Shown here piece after piece: positions 1 through 8,894 of a stretch of DNA of 64,000 bases (the first letter of the stretch is position 1; each line of letters opens with the position of its first letter). The stretch is from assembly GCA_947454525.1 (NCBI GenBank), contig CANGJM010000016.1:1-64000 (forward strand), given 5' to 3'. This DNA comes from Flavobacteriales bacterium. Its GTDB lineage: Bacteria; Bacteroidota; Bacteroidia; Flavobacteriales_D; Crocinitomicaceae. Made by a program: the position numbers and the translations under genes. The notes beneath the pieces are model-generated. The model made no database searches, was not told the DNA's origin, and was given only the letters and a program-made list of their open reading frames with translations.

Positions 1-908
1 ACTGTAAATTCTTTCAGGTCAGCGAATTTTTGCACCTTGACCACGTATTCGTTGTTGTTATTGGAATTCGACTGTGCGTATAACAAGTACTCATTGTTCT
101 TGGACGAGGTGATTTTCCACATGTTAAGCACCAATGGATTCTCGTAGGAGGTCCATTTGTTTTGGCTTATGTTCAGTTCAAACAGGCGATTGTTTCTACG
201 CACGACTCCTCCCGGAAGGTTTGAATTGATTGATGTTAGAATAAAATCCTTGTATAGTAACTCATTCATTTCCCCGAGTCTCTCCCACGTTTTCTTTCGA
301 CAATCATACATCCAACAGTCACGTAAATAGGTATCATCTAGGTGATTTCGGTTTACCCCGCCAATGAGGTAAAACTTGTTGTTTTCGGCTAAGAATACCG
401 GTCCGGACCTCGGAGATGGAATTTCCTTGCTCTTTGAAATCACTTCAAACCATTCCTTTGCTTGTGGAATGTAGCGCGTAAACACATTTTTCACTTGAAA
501 AAATCCGTATCCACCGAACATAAATACGCTATTGTTCCAAGCAAACATCGGCGCGCCATACTGATTTCGGTGCGGAAAACTGTGGTCGATTCGCTTCAAG
601 GTATCTTGCTTCAACTCATAGACATTCCCACAACTCGTACTCACAAAGTAGTAGCTCTTTTTATTCATCGCCAGTACCCTGGTCATGTCCATCATCTCGA
701 GAAACGGAACATCGCCCGCATAGACATACGCATGCTTGACCCAACGATTGGATCCGGGTTTCTGTGTCCAGTAATGCGTGGAATCGTCCAAAACAAAGAA
801 CTGATCACTGTGGTTGTTGTAGACAAGCTGAGCTTTGTCGGATACGTTGATCTGCGCTATCGAGATGGTCGATAGGAGAAGGATTGCGGTGAGGATGAGC
901 TGTCTCAT
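1..908 (-). CDS. Secreted Kelch-repeat-like protein (C-terminus beyond window)
   Basis: The minus-strand frame is open from an ATG at 906-908 to the window edge (about 302 codons, no stop), so the protein is truncated by the window. Residues 1-19 (MRQLILTAILLLSTISIA) look like a signal peptide ending in A-Q, so the protein should leave the cytoplasm. Further in are FMFGGYGFF, then a PSPRSGP segment followed by FYLIGG, DDTYLRD and a spaced W. This is the Kelch pattern of a Gly-Gly pair followed by a spaced Tyr and Trp, which forms beta-propeller blades. The function is unknown; Kelch propellers usually bind partners. An array of the 8-bp repeat starts about 25 bp upstream of the start codon. 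I am confident that it is a gene and moderately confident of the Kelch fold. Confidence 0.75.
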   Translation of the reverse strand, partial: MRQLILTAILLLSTISIAQINVSDKAQLVYNNHSDQFFVLDDSTHYWTQKPGSNRWVKHAYVYAGDVPFLEMMDMTRVLAMNKKSYYFVSTSCGNVYELKQDTLKRIDHSFPHRNQYGAPMFAWNNSVFMFGGYGFFQVKNVFTRYIPQAKEWFEVISKSKEIPSPRSGPVFLAENNKFYLIGGVNRNHLDDTYLRDCWMYDCRKKTWERLGEMNELLYKDFILTSINSNLPGGVVRRNNRLFELNISQNKWTSYENPLVLNMWKITSSKNNEYLLYAQSNSNNNNEYVVKVQKFADLKEFT

Positions 909-1400
909 GTTGGTTGTTTTTAGTCTGGTAGTTAATGTGCCAGTGTGCTAGTGTGCTAATGTGCTAATGGGTAGCTGTTGGCTCTTCGCAAGCGAAGATA
1001 GGTTTCCTGTAATCTTTGTAGGCGCAGGGCATGACCTGCGTCTACATGATGGATTTATTTTTATTCATGTATCGTTCCCCCGGGAATATTCGTAGGCGCA
1101 GGGCATGCCCTTCGCCTACATGATGATTTATTTTTATTCATGTCGGGTTCCCCCGGGAATATTCGTAGGTGCAGGGCATGCCCTGGGCCTACATTGTGGA
1201 TTTATTTTTATTCATTATTAGGATTATCGAAAAACGTTTAGCTCCGCCGCGGCGGAGCGAACATATTATTAGCACATTGACTCGTAAGCAAACTCTATCT
1301 CTACTAACTACAATGAACTGTTAGCGAAGCGAACAAATCATTAGCACATTGGCAGATTGGCACATTAGCACATTACCATTCCGCCTCGGCGGACTAGTCA
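909..1400. repeat. Repeat-bounded spacer 1 with 74-bp tandem palindromes
   Basis: No gene is visible. A left array of GTGCTAAT-type units (about 934-968) runs into the left-end sequence GGGTAGCTGTTGGCTC and a TTCGCAAGCGAA hairpin. Then come three tandem copies of a unit of about 74 bp beginning at 1018, 1092 and 1165, each with a palindrome around GGCATGCC (variants differ in the arms). A GCTCCGCCGCGGCGGAGC palindrome follows near 1241. The right end is AGCGAAGCGAACAAATC followed by an ATTAGCAC array (1338-1374). The last bases before pgi are a second short array, ACTAGTC/GTGACTAG. Confidence 0.8.
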
Positions 1401-3038
1401 CTAGTCACAATACACCGTTAACAAAAACCCCGTCGACCCATCATGCTCCCCGACTTCTTGTTTATTGATTTCGTCAAGAATGCTGGTCGCTAATTGTTTT
1501 CCTAATTCTACTCCCCATTGATCGTAGCTGAAGATGTTCCAGATGACTCCTTGAACAAACAATTTATGTTCGTAAAGGGCAAGTAAGGAACCCAGGTTTG
1601 CCGGTGTTAATTGTTCAATTAAAAGCGTGTTAGTCGGTTTGTTTCCTGCAAAGACTTTAAAAGGCAATAAAAATGCTGCTTGTTCTCCGGTGATGTGTTT
1701 TTTTTCAAATTCTGCGGATACTTGCTCGGCTGTTTTTCCCATGAGCAAGGCTTCTGTCTGTGCGAAGAAATTGGCCATGAGCTTGTCGTGGTGGTCGGTG
1801 TTGCCGTGTAAAGACTTTTTAAAGCCAATAAAGTCCGTTGGAATCAGTTTGGTTCCTTGATGGATCAGCTGAAAAAAGGCATGCTGCGAATTGGTTCCTG
1901 GTTCGCCCCAAATGATGGTGCCCGTTTGATAATTGACCGCTTGACCATCGCGGCCCATGCTTTTACCGTTGCTCTCCATGATGCCTTGTTGCAAGTATGG
2001 TGCGAGTTTTTGCAGGTATTGCGTGTAGGGAATCAGCGCTTCGCTTTCGGACCCATAAAAGTTGTTGTACCAAATGCTTAAGAGCGCCATGATGACAGGC
2101 ATGTTTTCCTCAAATGGGGCAGTTTGAAAATGGCTGTCCATGTCGGCAGCACCGTCGAGTAATTGTTCGAACTGCTCATAACCGATGACTAGCGCAATGG
2201 ATAATCCCACCGCACTCCACAAGGAGAAGCGTCCACCTACCCAATCCCACATCGGGAAGATATTGTCAGGAGCGATGCCAAATGCTTGTACTTTTTGCAG
2301 GTTGGTGGAGACCGCCACAAAATGCGCTGCAATATCGGATTCGCTACCCGCTTTCAAAAACCATTCGCGAATGGTTTGCGCATTGGTTAGCGTTTCTTGT
2401 GTGGTAAATGTCTTCGAAACAATGACAAAAAGTGTGGTTTCAGGATTCACTTTCTTGAGGACTTCCTGCACGTGATCGCCGTCGACGTTCGATACAAAAT
2501 GGACGTTTAAGTGATTTTGGTAGAACGCTAATGCGTCGGCAAGCATGGCTGGACCCAAATCGGAACCACCGATGCCGATGTTCACGATGTCCGTAATGGA
2601 CTTGCCCGTAAATCCTTTGTGTGAACCCGAAATGATTCGTTCAGAAAAATCCTTGATTTGTGCTTTGACACCAGCAATCTCCGGTCGGATATCCACTCCA
2701 TCAACAAGCAAGGGACTCGTTTCCTTCGAACGCAGGGCAGTATGCAAAACCGCACGGTTCTCCGTTTGATTAATCAGGTCACCTCCCACATAGTTCTCAA
2801 TCGCCGTAGAAAGTCCCATTTCACGAGCCAACTCATGCAAAAGTGTCATGGTTTCCGCCGTTATGCGATTCTTGGAATAATCCAAAAGGAAGTCCTTCCA
2901 TTCCATGTGGAATTTTGCCGTTCGCTGAGCATCTTCCGCAAATAAATCTTGCATGCGCAGGTCCTTGTTCGCGTCAAAATGCGCTTGCAGTTTTTGCCAA
3001 GCAGCTGTTTGGGTGGGGTTTAGTGTATGAAGGGGCAT
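1401..3038 (-). CDS. pgi: Glucose-6-phosphate isomerase
   Basis: Interconverts glucose-6-phosphate and fructose-6-phosphate in the cytoplasm. At 545 aa it has the usual length of the large bacterial Pgi. Family landmarks are in order: [10 protein letters not shown] (154-163), SKTFTTQET (208-216), [16 protein letters not shown] (263-278, PROSITE signature region), MESNGK (354-359, catalytic Glu355), [15 protein letters not shown] (381-395, catalytic His386), and [13 protein letters not shown] near the C-terminus with the conserved Lys. The last residues (VYCD) and the TAG stop lie in a short GTGACTAG repeat that begins the spacer, so the extreme C-terminus appears to be repeat-derived. Fructose-6-P from this enzyme is the entry to GDP-mannose/GDP-fucose, which suits the nearby cupin isomerase, gmd and fcl. 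Confidence 0.97.
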   Translation of the reverse strand: MPLHTLNPTQTAAWQKLQAHFDANKDLRMQDLFAEDAQRTAKFHMEWKDFLLDYSKNRITAETMTLLHELAREMGLSTAIENYVGGDLINQTENRAVLHTALRSKETSPLLVDGVDIRPEIAGVKAQIKDFSERIISGSHKGFTGKSITDIVNIGIGGSDLGPAMLADALAFYQNHLNVHFVSNVDGDHVQEVLKKVNPETTLFVIVSKTFTTQETLTNAQTIREWFLKAGSESDIAAHFVAVSTNLQKVQAFGIAPDNIFPMWDWVGGRFSLWSAVGLSIALVIGYEQFEQLLDGAADMDSHFQTAPFEENMPVIMALLSIWYNNFYGSESEALIPYTQYLQKLAPYLQQGIMESNGKSMGRDGQAVNYQTGTIIWGEPGTNSQHAFFQLIHQGTKLIPTDFIGFKKSLHGNTDHHDKLMANFFAQTEALLMGKTAEQVSAEFEKKHITGEQAAFLLPFKVFAGNKPTNTLLIEQLTPANLGSLLALYEHKLFVQGVIWNIFSYDQWGVELGKQLATSILDEINKQEVGEHDGSTGFLLTVYCD

Positions 3039-3120
3039 TAATTTTATTTTTTTCAGTGATTTAATTTAGCGCAAAACTCAAGACAGTTATGGTCATTGCG
3101 ATAAAAGTAGTATTTAATTT

Positions 3121-3169
3121 CTCATTTTTCCAAACCAATAATGGCGTTATAATCTCATTTTTCCAAACC
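3121..3169. repeat. Direct repeat pair between pgi and the AAA ATPase gene
   Basis: CTCATTTTTCCAAACC occurs twice (3121-3136 and 3154-3169), 33 bp apart, and the following bases (RATAAT) also match. It lies downstream of the AAA/DUF4143 gene and upstream of pgi. It could be an operator for pgi or a remnant of another repeat-array promoter like those of the two AAA genes. Confidence 0.6.
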
Positions 3170-3187
3170 GATAATCGTGTTTAGTAG

Positions 3188-4357
3188 TCAATATAAAAAC
3201 CCAAAATGCCATAGCGGAATGACATTAAGGTAGCCTTGTTCGATATTATCTTTGACGACAAACGCATTTGCTTGATTTGCCAGTTGCTTTTGCCCCTTAT
3301 TCTTGCCCCCTAATTCAAAATGATACGCTGCAATGGCGAAGTCAACAAAGTTAGAACTGGTAGGCTGATGTAAAACACGCGTTTGATTCAAAAAAAAGGT
3401 TTCGCGTTGGTTGCCAATATTGGACTGATCTGCAGTGATTACCGTGCTAAGGTTTGTATTATCTAGATAAACTTTATCGATCTTGCCCAAAGCACGAACC
3501 CCTTGTGTATCTGACCTTAATTGAGCGAGCATACCGGCTTCTTCCAAATAAAGTAAGTAGTCTGCAATGTTATTGCGGCTGATACCGAGTAAATCTGCCA
3601 TTTTACTCATGTTGGGCTTGAACGGAACACTTTGAGCAACTACGGCAAGTAATTGCTTGAGTTTGCGACCTGTTGACACATTCATTTGCGCATAAGTAGG
3701 AATATCAACTTCTAACGTTTGGTTGATGACCTGCCAAAGACGCATTTCGAAATCTGGCTCTTGTGCAAAAGGATAATACCCTTGCTTCAGGTACTGCCCA
3801 AAAGCCACCAAAGGCAATGGCAGTTTGCTGAAATCTGCTTGGTGCGACAAAAGCTGTTCAAGCGTATATACAGGGAATTCAAGACCTTTAAACACATACA
3901 AATACTCTCTAAACGATAAACCTTGCATGGTATACAAAACTGCTCTGCGGCTAAGGTCTGAGCTCCCTTTTTTCAGGTCTAATATGGAAGAACCTGTAAA
4001 GACTACCTGTAGTTGTGGGTGATAATCATAAATGAGTTTCAGTTCAGTAGCCCATTGCGGATACTTATGAATTTCATCTATAATGAGATGAGTCCCCCCA
4101 GATTGCACAAATTGTGCGGCTAGTTCGGTGAGACGTGTACTGGCAAAATAAAAATCTTCGGCCGTGACATATAACGACTTTTGTGGGTCGAGCTCGGTTT
4201 TGATGTATTGCAAGACCAAGGTTGTTTTACCCACACCACGAGGTCCCGTCAGGCCAATCAACCTATTTTTCCAATTGATATTGGCATAAGCATAGCGCTT
4301 GAAGCTGACATCAACTTGCGCTATTAAGCTTTTAGAATAGTGGAAAAGTTGTTCCAT
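3188..4357 (-). CDS. AAA ATPase with DUF4143-type C-terminus (copy 1)
   Basis: A 389-aa protein of the AAA_14/DUF4143 class common in Bacteroidota and archaea; the cellular role of this class is not settled. The Walker A motif is GPRGVGKTT (38-46). Walker B is LIIDE (91-95), followed by HKYPQW. The sensor-like stretch VVFTGSS follows, then a helix-turn-helix-like segment (MADLLGISRNNIADYL). The C-terminal region has FELGGKNKG, which resembles the degenerate PD-(D/E)XK nuclease-like end of the family. The start at ATG 4357 is supported by a TAnnTTTG -7 box at 4375-4382, giving a leader of about a dozen bases. It is a paralogue in architecture, not close in sequence, of the ATPase at 5395-6648. 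Context (between pgi and a cupin) says nothing about function. I suspect a selfish or defence-type module. Confidence 0.85.
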   Translation of the reverse strand: MEQLFHYSKSLIAQVDVSFKRYAYANINWKNRLIGLTGPRGVGKTTLVLQYIKTELDPQKSLYVTAEDFYFASTRLTELAAQFVQSGGTHLIIDEIHKYPQWATELKLIYDYHPQLQVVFTGSSILDLKKGSSDLSRRAVLYTMQGLSFREYLYVFKGLEFPVYTLEQLLSHQADFSKLPLPLVAFGQYLKQGYYPFAQEPDFEMRLWQVINQTLEVDIPTYAQMNVSTGRKLKQLLAVVAQSVPFKPNMSKMADLLGISRNNIADYLLYLEEAGMLAQLRSDTQGVRALGKIDKVYLDNTNLSTVITADQSNIGNQRETFFLNQTRVLHQPTSSNFVDFAIAAYHFELGGKNKGQKQLANQANAFVVKDNIEQGYLNVIPLWHFGFLY

Positions 4358-4359
4358 GG

Positions 4360-4540
4360 TTTGTACTTTAAGTACAAATATACATATATTGCACTATGAT
4401 AGTGCGTTTTTTAGTATTTTTTGCACTATTACAGTGCATTATAAGCATTTTACTTTACATATTGTAAGCATTTCACTTTACATATTATAAAGATTTTACT
4501 TTACATATTGTAAGTTTTTTACTTAAGTATGGTAAGATTT
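4360..4540 (-). promoter_or_regulatory. Promoter and repeat-array operator of AAA ATPase copy 1
   Basis: Reading on the minus strand, a -7 box TATATTTG lies at 4375-4382. A 19-bp palindrome (TTTGTACTTTAAGTACAAA, 4360-4378; 9-bp arms around one base) covers the box and the likely transcription start. Upstream are two shorter palindromes (GCACTATGATAGTGC at 4391-4405; GCACTATTACAGTGC at 4423-4437). Beyond them is a direct array whose units start at 4452, 4475, 4498 and 4521, exactly 23 bp apart (core ACTTTACATATTGTAAG, last copy diverged). This looks like multi-site binding of one regulator. The assignment is inference from position. Confidence 0.7.
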
Positions 4541-4555
4541 TTTATGTGTTTTATT

Positions 4556-4676
4556 TCCAACTCCGCTCTCTTGCTCCGCTCTCGCTCTGATTCCCGCTCT
4601 CTTTCTCCGCTCTCTTTCTCCGCTCTCTTTCTGCGCTATCCGCTCTGTTTCTCGCTCTGTTTCTCGCTCTGCTCAA
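4556..4676. repeat. CGCTCT-type low-complexity repeat after the cupin stop codon
   Basis: About ten imperfect copies of CGCTCT, often as the 12-mer TTTCTCGCTCTG, directly downstream of the cupin gene's TGA. In the gene's orientation it reads GAGCGAGAAACA repeated. The same repeat follows the stop of the oxidoreductase gene at 53007. An open frame on the plus strand across it is a low-complexity artefact. Confidence 0.75.
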
Positions 4677-5144
4677 TCATCGTCCGAAATCATCCTGCAC
4701 ACGCACAATGTCGTCTTCATTCGAAGGATTGCTCGCATCGGTGTGTTGCCAGATTTCAGCAATAATCGCATCAGCGTCGAGGCCTACCAAACGGTGACGC
4801 TCACCTTGTGCGAGTTTAATGGTTTGACCTTCCGTATAGTGCACGAGCTCGCCTTCTTGGTCGTTGTCTGAACGCACAATACCGACCGTTCCCTGCACCA
4901 CTTTCCAGATCTCTGCACGGCGGTTGTGGTACTGCCAAGATAGGCGCTGACCAGCAGCCACGACCAATAACTTTGGACTAAGCTTCCCGCCAATCGTCAA
5001 AGTATTCACATCAAGTCCGTCAAAAAAGGCATCCGAAAAAGCCTGGGCTTGTGTTTCGTCGATGACGTAGAACGCTCCCCATGGACGCGTGAGGTCTGAG
5101 GCGATCACAGTGAAGGATTGTAGGAGTTGTTGAGGGGTTTTCAT
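4677..5144 (-). CDS. Cupin, mannose-6-phosphate isomerase type II-like
   Basis: A 155-aa single cupin matching the C-terminal phosphomannose isomerase domain of ManC/AlgA-type proteins. It has TRPWGAFYVID near the start (the family usually has K/R-PWG). KLLVVAAGQRLSWQYHNRRAEIWKV follows in shorter blocks: the metal-binding pattern is H-x-x-R-x-E-x-W around QYHNRRAEIW, then QGERHRLVGL with a second His and NxxxxA-type end. It should convert fructose-6-P to mannose-6-P, the first committed step to GDP-mannose, which feeds Gmd/Fcl at 42-44 kb. The guanylyltransferase half is missing, so ManC and ManB activities must be encoded elsewhere. A WbuC-like or generic sugar-binding cupin is the alternative. 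Confidence 0.78.
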   Translation of the reverse strand: MKTPQQLLQSFTVIASDLTRPWGAFYVIDETQAQAFSDAFFDGLDVNTLTIGGKLSPKLLVVAAGQRLSWQYHNRRAEIWKVVQGTVGIVRSDNDQEGELVHYTEGQTIKLAQGERHRLVGLDADAIIAEIWQHTDASNPSNEDDIVRVQDDFGR

Positions 5145-5394
5145 AAAGGGGGGGATTGTTTTTGGTTAAAAGTTTTTAGTCCAGTGGATAATGTGCTAGT
5201 GTGCTAATGTGCTAATGTGCTAATTTGTTCCGGTTGGCTCCTCGCTCCGCCGCGGCGGAGCTCAGATAGGTGGCATCCGCCGTAGCTTTAGCGCAGGAGG
5301 ATTTTGTTTTATTGTTTTTCTACGCCAAGGCGAAGATTGGTTTTTCGGAATCTTCGTAGGCGCAGGGCATTCCCCTTCGTCTACGCGATAAAAT
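5145..5394. repeat. Spacer 2 with left array and hairpin modules
   Basis: A left array of GTGCTAAT units (about 5190-5226) leads to GGTTGGCTC, the palindrome CTCCGCCGCGGCGGAG, a GGCATCCGCCGTAGC module and an imperfect copy of the GTAGGCGCAGGGCATGCCC palindrome (about 5356-5384). There is no right-hand ATTAGCAC array; the AAA ATPase gene follows directly, so this gene appears to lie inside a longer spacer that closes at 8162. Confidence 0.7.
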
Positions 5395-6648
5395 TTATTT
5401 TCCTAATGCAGCTAATGAAATTACATTGATTCCGTCGGGTCTTCGGTAACTCATGCCAGTGCCGGTGATGACGTTCAGTGATTTTGGCAGACGCATTTTT
5501 TCCGTATCAATATTGGCTTCAAATTTTTTTAAGCTCTCTACCGCATCATCAATGTATCCGACGCCTAATTTAATTTCAAAAGCAGCATAATCGCCATTGC
5601 GTTTCTGAACAATTGCATCGACTTCATTCCCATATGAATCATTGTAATGATATACACTCGCATCATTGGAATTTGCATACACGTTTAATTCATGGATTGC
5701 CAAGGATTCAAAAAGAAACCCGGCATATTTAATATCGTTAAGTAAGGCGTCTTTATCCAAACCTAATGCGGCAACTGTCAGTGAGGTATCGCAGAGGTGT
5801 TTTTTACTTGTTTTTCGGAGTGAAGCTGCTGAACGAATATGAGGGTTGAATGCAGGTTGTTCATACAATAACATCAGTTTCGACAAGGCATCTAAGTAAT
5901 CAGAAAGGGTATTTCTTGATACCTCATCAGCTTCATTGAGCTTTATATCTTTTTCTAATGTCTTGTTATCGACAAGTGTAGACACATTTCGGGATAGCGA
6001 ACGTAAAATACCACGTACTTTTTGTGGGTTGCGTTTCACACCCGATACTTGACTCATGTCTACTTCGCAAACAAGATCAATGTAACCTCGATTCAAATTC
6101 AACGCTGTATCAATGTCCGCGTTAATCAGTGTGGGCCAACCACCAATACAAATTCTCTCCAGAATAAACTCAAGTGAAACAGCTGGCTCAAAAAAATCAT
6201 TGACAGCTCCAGTTAGTAAAGCCTCTAGGCTCACAGTTCCTTTTGAGAAGCCCAACTCTTGCCAAGACAATGTGTGCATTTGAATGACTGTAAAACGCCC
6301 AGCCCCGCTGTGTAATCTTACATTTTCGGGTGGATTTGCAGATCCTGTAAGGATAAACAAACCTTTTGATTGCTGAAAATCTACCTCATGCCTTACATAA
6401 TTCCATATTTCTGGCTGCTCTTGCCATTCATCAATTAAGCGTGGTTTTTTACCTTCAAGCAATAATTGAGGATTCGTTGCCATCATCACAGGTACTTGTG
6501 GATCTCTATCCAAACTTAATACACTCTGAGCGTATTGCTGAGCAGTAGCAGTTTTTCCGCATGATTTTGGACCTTTGATCAATACAGCACCCGAAGCTGC
6601 CATTTTCATCACTAATTCAGTCTCTATTATTCTCTTGATATAACTCAT
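5395..6648 (-). CDS. AAA ATPase with DUF4143/PD-(D/E)XK-like C-terminus (copy 2)
   Basis: A 417-aa protein of the AAA_14 plus DUF4143 class. Walker A is KGPKSCGKTA (25-34). Walker B is RLIDEW (about 70-75), followed by FILTGSANPP. The central domain is helical. The C-terminal domain carries NEVDAIVQKRNGDYAAFEIK, with an Asp followed by E-I-K as in PD-(D/E)XK nuclease-like folds. I chose ATG 6648 over an in-frame TTG at 6672, because the TTG overlaps the -7 box TAGATTTG (6670-6677). The gene is enclosed by repeat arrays (left array at 5190, next at 6969, right array at 8117), unlike copy 1. Function unknown. Together with copy 1 it is a candidate accessory or defence ATPase. Confidence 0.87.
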   Translation of the reverse strand: MSYIKRIIETELVMKMAASGAVLIKGPKSCGKTATAQQYAQSVLSLDRDPQVPVMMATNPQLLLEGKKPRLIDEWQEQPEIWNYVRHEVDFQQSKGLFILTGSANPPENVRLHSGAGRFTVIQMHTLSWQELGFSKGTVSLEALLTGAVNDFFEPAVSLEFILERICIGGWPTLINADIDTALNLNRGYIDLVCEVDMSQVSGVKRNPQKVRGILRSLSRNVSTLVDNKTLEKDIKLNEADEVSRNTLSDYLDALSKLMLLYEQPAFNPHIRSAASLRKTSKKHLCDTSLTVAALGLDKDALLNDIKYAGFLFESLAIHELNVYANSNDASVYHYNDSYGNEVDAIVQKRNGDYAAFEIKLGVGYIDDAVESLKKFEANIDTEKMRLPKSLNVITGTGMSYRRPDGINVISLAALGK

Positions 6649-6669
6649 TTTTGCCCCTTTAATTCTTGT

Positions 6670-6784
6670 CAAATCTACAAAATATTAATCATTGTGCAGA
6701 TTTAAGGTGTTTTGTTGTGCAAATTTAAGACTTTTTACTGTGCAGATTTAAGACTATTTACTGTGCAGATTTTAGATTTATATA
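6670..6784 (-). promoter_or_regulatory. Promoter and four 23-bp direct repeats of AAA ATPase copy 2
   Basis: On the minus strand a -7 box TAGATTTG lies at 6670-6677, 21 bp before the ATG. Directly upstream are four direct repeats with the shared core TGTGCAGATTTAAG, starting at 6693, 6716, 6739 and 6762 (exactly 23 bp apart). The first unit covers the -33 region. The number and period match the array of copy 1, but the sequence is different. Confidence 0.75.
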
Positions 6785-8162
6785 TCTCAATTATCTTACT
6801 TCGTAGGGCAGTATATGACCGCAGTCCAGGTGGTGCTGTGTTAATAGCGCGGAGTTCGAAGGAGTATCCGGAGTTGCGCAGAGTTGTTTTTTTGCCGTGA
6901 GTTTTCACGAATATTTTTGTTTGGTTGTATTTTCGTTCTCTGCACTCGCTCTCCGCTGCGGCGGACTGACAATGTGCTAATGTGCCAGTGTGCTAATTTG
7001 TTACGGTTGGCTCCTCGCTCCGCCGCGGCGGAGCTCGGATAGGTGGCATCCGCCGTAGCTTTAGCGCAGGAGGATTTTGTTTTATTGTTTTTCTCCGCCA
7101 AGGCGAAGATTGGTTTTTTTGTCGTAATCCTCCGCTACGCTCCGAATTACTCCTTTTTGCTTTTACTTTTTGCTTGATCAAAAAGTAACAAAAAATCAAG
7201 ACTCCGAATAAACCTCCCTTCGCAGATTTTAACGCTGATTGCTTAATTCTGCTTCGATGCGAAGGGTTTTATCAACTTTTGAAAACGAGATGCTTGCGCT
7301 TGAGCATACTGCTAAGCTTAGCATTGGCTCGTTTTCATGCAGTTTCAAAAACGCTTTATTCAATGTCGATATTCTATTTTCAGATGCCCAGTAATGTGGT
7401 TCCTGGGGAGGAATAATATTTTTACTCATGAATCCTATGGCCTAGAAGAAATGCTTCGGGACCCACATTGTGAAAAAGCGTAGAAAATTTCAACTGTTTG
7501 AGGGTCAAATTCATTTGGCCCGAGTTTTGAAATTTTCCGCTTTGAGCGATGAAGGGTGAAGTATTTCTTCAAGCTGAAGAGCTCCTTTTTTGCTTACTTT
7601 TTTTGAGCAGAAAAAAAGTAAGAAGATATTTTTGAGGCATTTTTTTCCGCCGCTGCGGAGAAAAAAATCCGAAAAATTGTTATTGAACTTTTATGCACAA
7701 AGTGAATTCGTAATAAAGAATATTTCTTCCCTAGTTTCTACCATAGTTCTACCCTAGTTTGTACCCTAGTTTTGAAGTGAAACTTAAGGGGTGCCTTAGG
7801 GGGTGACTTTACACCGCCATTACTCCGCCATTACACCGCCAACATTCATTTATTATTTAATAATGAACGCGTTGTATTTTATGCAATTGGTGAATCATAT
7901 TCCAATATTGCACGTTTTTTTTAAATATTCAACCCCTTCAGGGTTGTGGATAATCGTGAATGCGTTTTTTGTATGGAGGTTTGACCCCTTCAGGGTCATT
8001 TCTCACAGTGCTCAATGCCTTGTCCGCGAAGGCGGATCAGTGCCGGTATCTATGCTAAAAATTGTTTCGTGTTTAATCTCTGCTGTTAACTAAAAACGTT
8101 TAGCGAAGCGCACAAATCATTAGCACATTGGCAGTCCGCCGCGGCGGAGGCAGATTGGCACA
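6785..8162. repeat. Spacer 3, composite repeat region
   Basis: No credible gene in 1.4 kb. In order: a GCGCGGAGTT...GTTGCGCAGAG module (6847-6890), a CACGAATATTTTTG module, a short CGCTCT stretch, a left array (6970-6999), the CTCCGCCGCGGCGGAG palindrome and the GGCATCCGCCG module. The 459-bp element H follows (listed separately). Next is a CCTAGTTT triplicate near 7730-7770 and the paired-hairpin element AACCCCTTCAGGGTT/GACCCCTTCAGGGTC (7931-7997). The end is AGCGAAGCGCACAAATC, an ATTAGCAC array with a nested GTCCGCCGCGGCGGA palindrome, and the GT2 gene, whose TAA stop belongs to the array. Confidence 0.75.
7164..7622. repeat. Element H copy 1 (459 bp structured repeat)
   Basis: Bounded by two perfect hairpins: TACTTTTTG/CAAAAAGTA (7164-7187) and CTTACTTTTTTT/AAAAAAAGTAAG (7593-7622). 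Inside is a long hairpin with arms GAAAACGAG (7281-7289) and CTCGTTTTC (7328-7336), extended by ATGCT/AGCAT. A minus-strand frame of 66 codons (7229-7429) crosses it, but I read it as a by-product of a structured repeat. Copies at 12867, 37851 and 44163. Confidence 0.8.
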
Positions 8163-8894
8163 TTAAAAAAACTGTCCCAACTTGCTACTAACTTTGCGCA
8201 GCAACACTACCAACGGGAAAACCATCCCATTCTTCCGCAGCGCACGTATATCCTCGCGGGATTTCTTTACTAAGTTTTGCCATTTTGAACTCGCGCCGCC
8301 AATGCGCATGTGCGTGATGACCTGCGGCAGGTATGCGAATTGAAAGCGGTCGTTTAGAAAGCAACGCAACAGAAAATCGTAGTCTGCAGCAATGCGGAAA
8401 GTGGTATCGAATAGTCCGGCGTGGGCGTAGACTTCTTTTTTGAAAAAACAGGTCGGATGCGGGGGCATCCATCCCTTGCGCAATAACGAGGATCTGAACA
8501 CTTCGCTTTTCCAATGGCGGACCGTTCGACCCGTTTCTGCGGAAACGTACTTCAAGTCACCGTAGATTCCATCGACACCGGACTGCGTTAAACGGTTATG
8601 AATGCTTTCCAGTACGCGATCATCAGCGAAGAAATCATCCGCATGTAGGAATCCAAGAACGGTACCGTTGGAGCGCCCAATTCCTTTGTTCAAGGCATCG
8701 TAGATTCCCTGGTCCTTTTCGGACTCCCACTTCACACGTGGATCATTGATTTTTTGCAACCATTCCACTGTTCCGTCAGTCGATGCACCGTCTACGACAA
8801 TCCATTCCCAATTGGTAAAGGTTTGTGAAGACAAGGAGGACCATGCCAGTTTTAAGGTGGGGAGGGAGTTGTAAGTGGCGGTGATGATTGTCAA
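8163..8894 (-). CDS. Glycosyltransferase family 2
   Basis: A 243-aa GT-A fold enzyme that should add one sugar to a lipid-linked glycan at the cytoplasmic face of the inner membrane. It has the start strand MTIITATYNS, the nucleotide site VVDGASTDGT, the metal-binding FLHADD (DxD variant), and the acceptor-side PHPTCFFKKEVY and FRIAADYDFLLR typical of WcaA/WfgD-like GT2 proteins. The only start available is TTG at 8894, formed where the ATTAGCACATT array meets the gene; an ancestral ATG one base different is plausible. The TAA stop is the first bases of the array on the other side. It stands alone between two repeat spacers. Confidence 0.92.
   Translation of the reverse strand: MTIITATYNSLPTLKLAWSSLSSQTFTNWEWIVVDGASTDGTVEWLQKINDPRVKWESEKDQGIYDALNKGIGRSNGTVLGFLHADDFFADDRVLESIHNRLTQSGVDGIYGDLKYVSAETGRTVRHWKSEVFRSSLLRKGWMPPHPTCFFKKEVYAHAGLFDTTFRIAADYDFLLRCFLNDRFQFAYLPQVITHMRIGGASSKWQNLVKKSREDIRALRKNGMVFPLVVLLRKVSSKLGQFF

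Noticed and set aside
462-875. Plus-strand frame of 137 codons
   Set aside because: It is antisense to the Kelch-like gene, which has a signal peptide and repeat motifs.
4529-4765. Open frame across the CGCTCT repeat
   Set aside because: Low-complexity repeat translation overlapping the cupin gene's end.
6649-6672. TTG start giving eight more residues to AAA copy 2
   Set aside because: It overlaps the TAGATTTG -7 box, so it would lie at or upstream of the transcript start.
7229-7429. 66-69 codon minus-strand frames in element H (also 12932-13132, 44228-44437)
   Set aside because: The frame is broken in copy 3 and shifted in copy 2, while the hairpin keeps pairing; a structured repeat explains it better than a gene.
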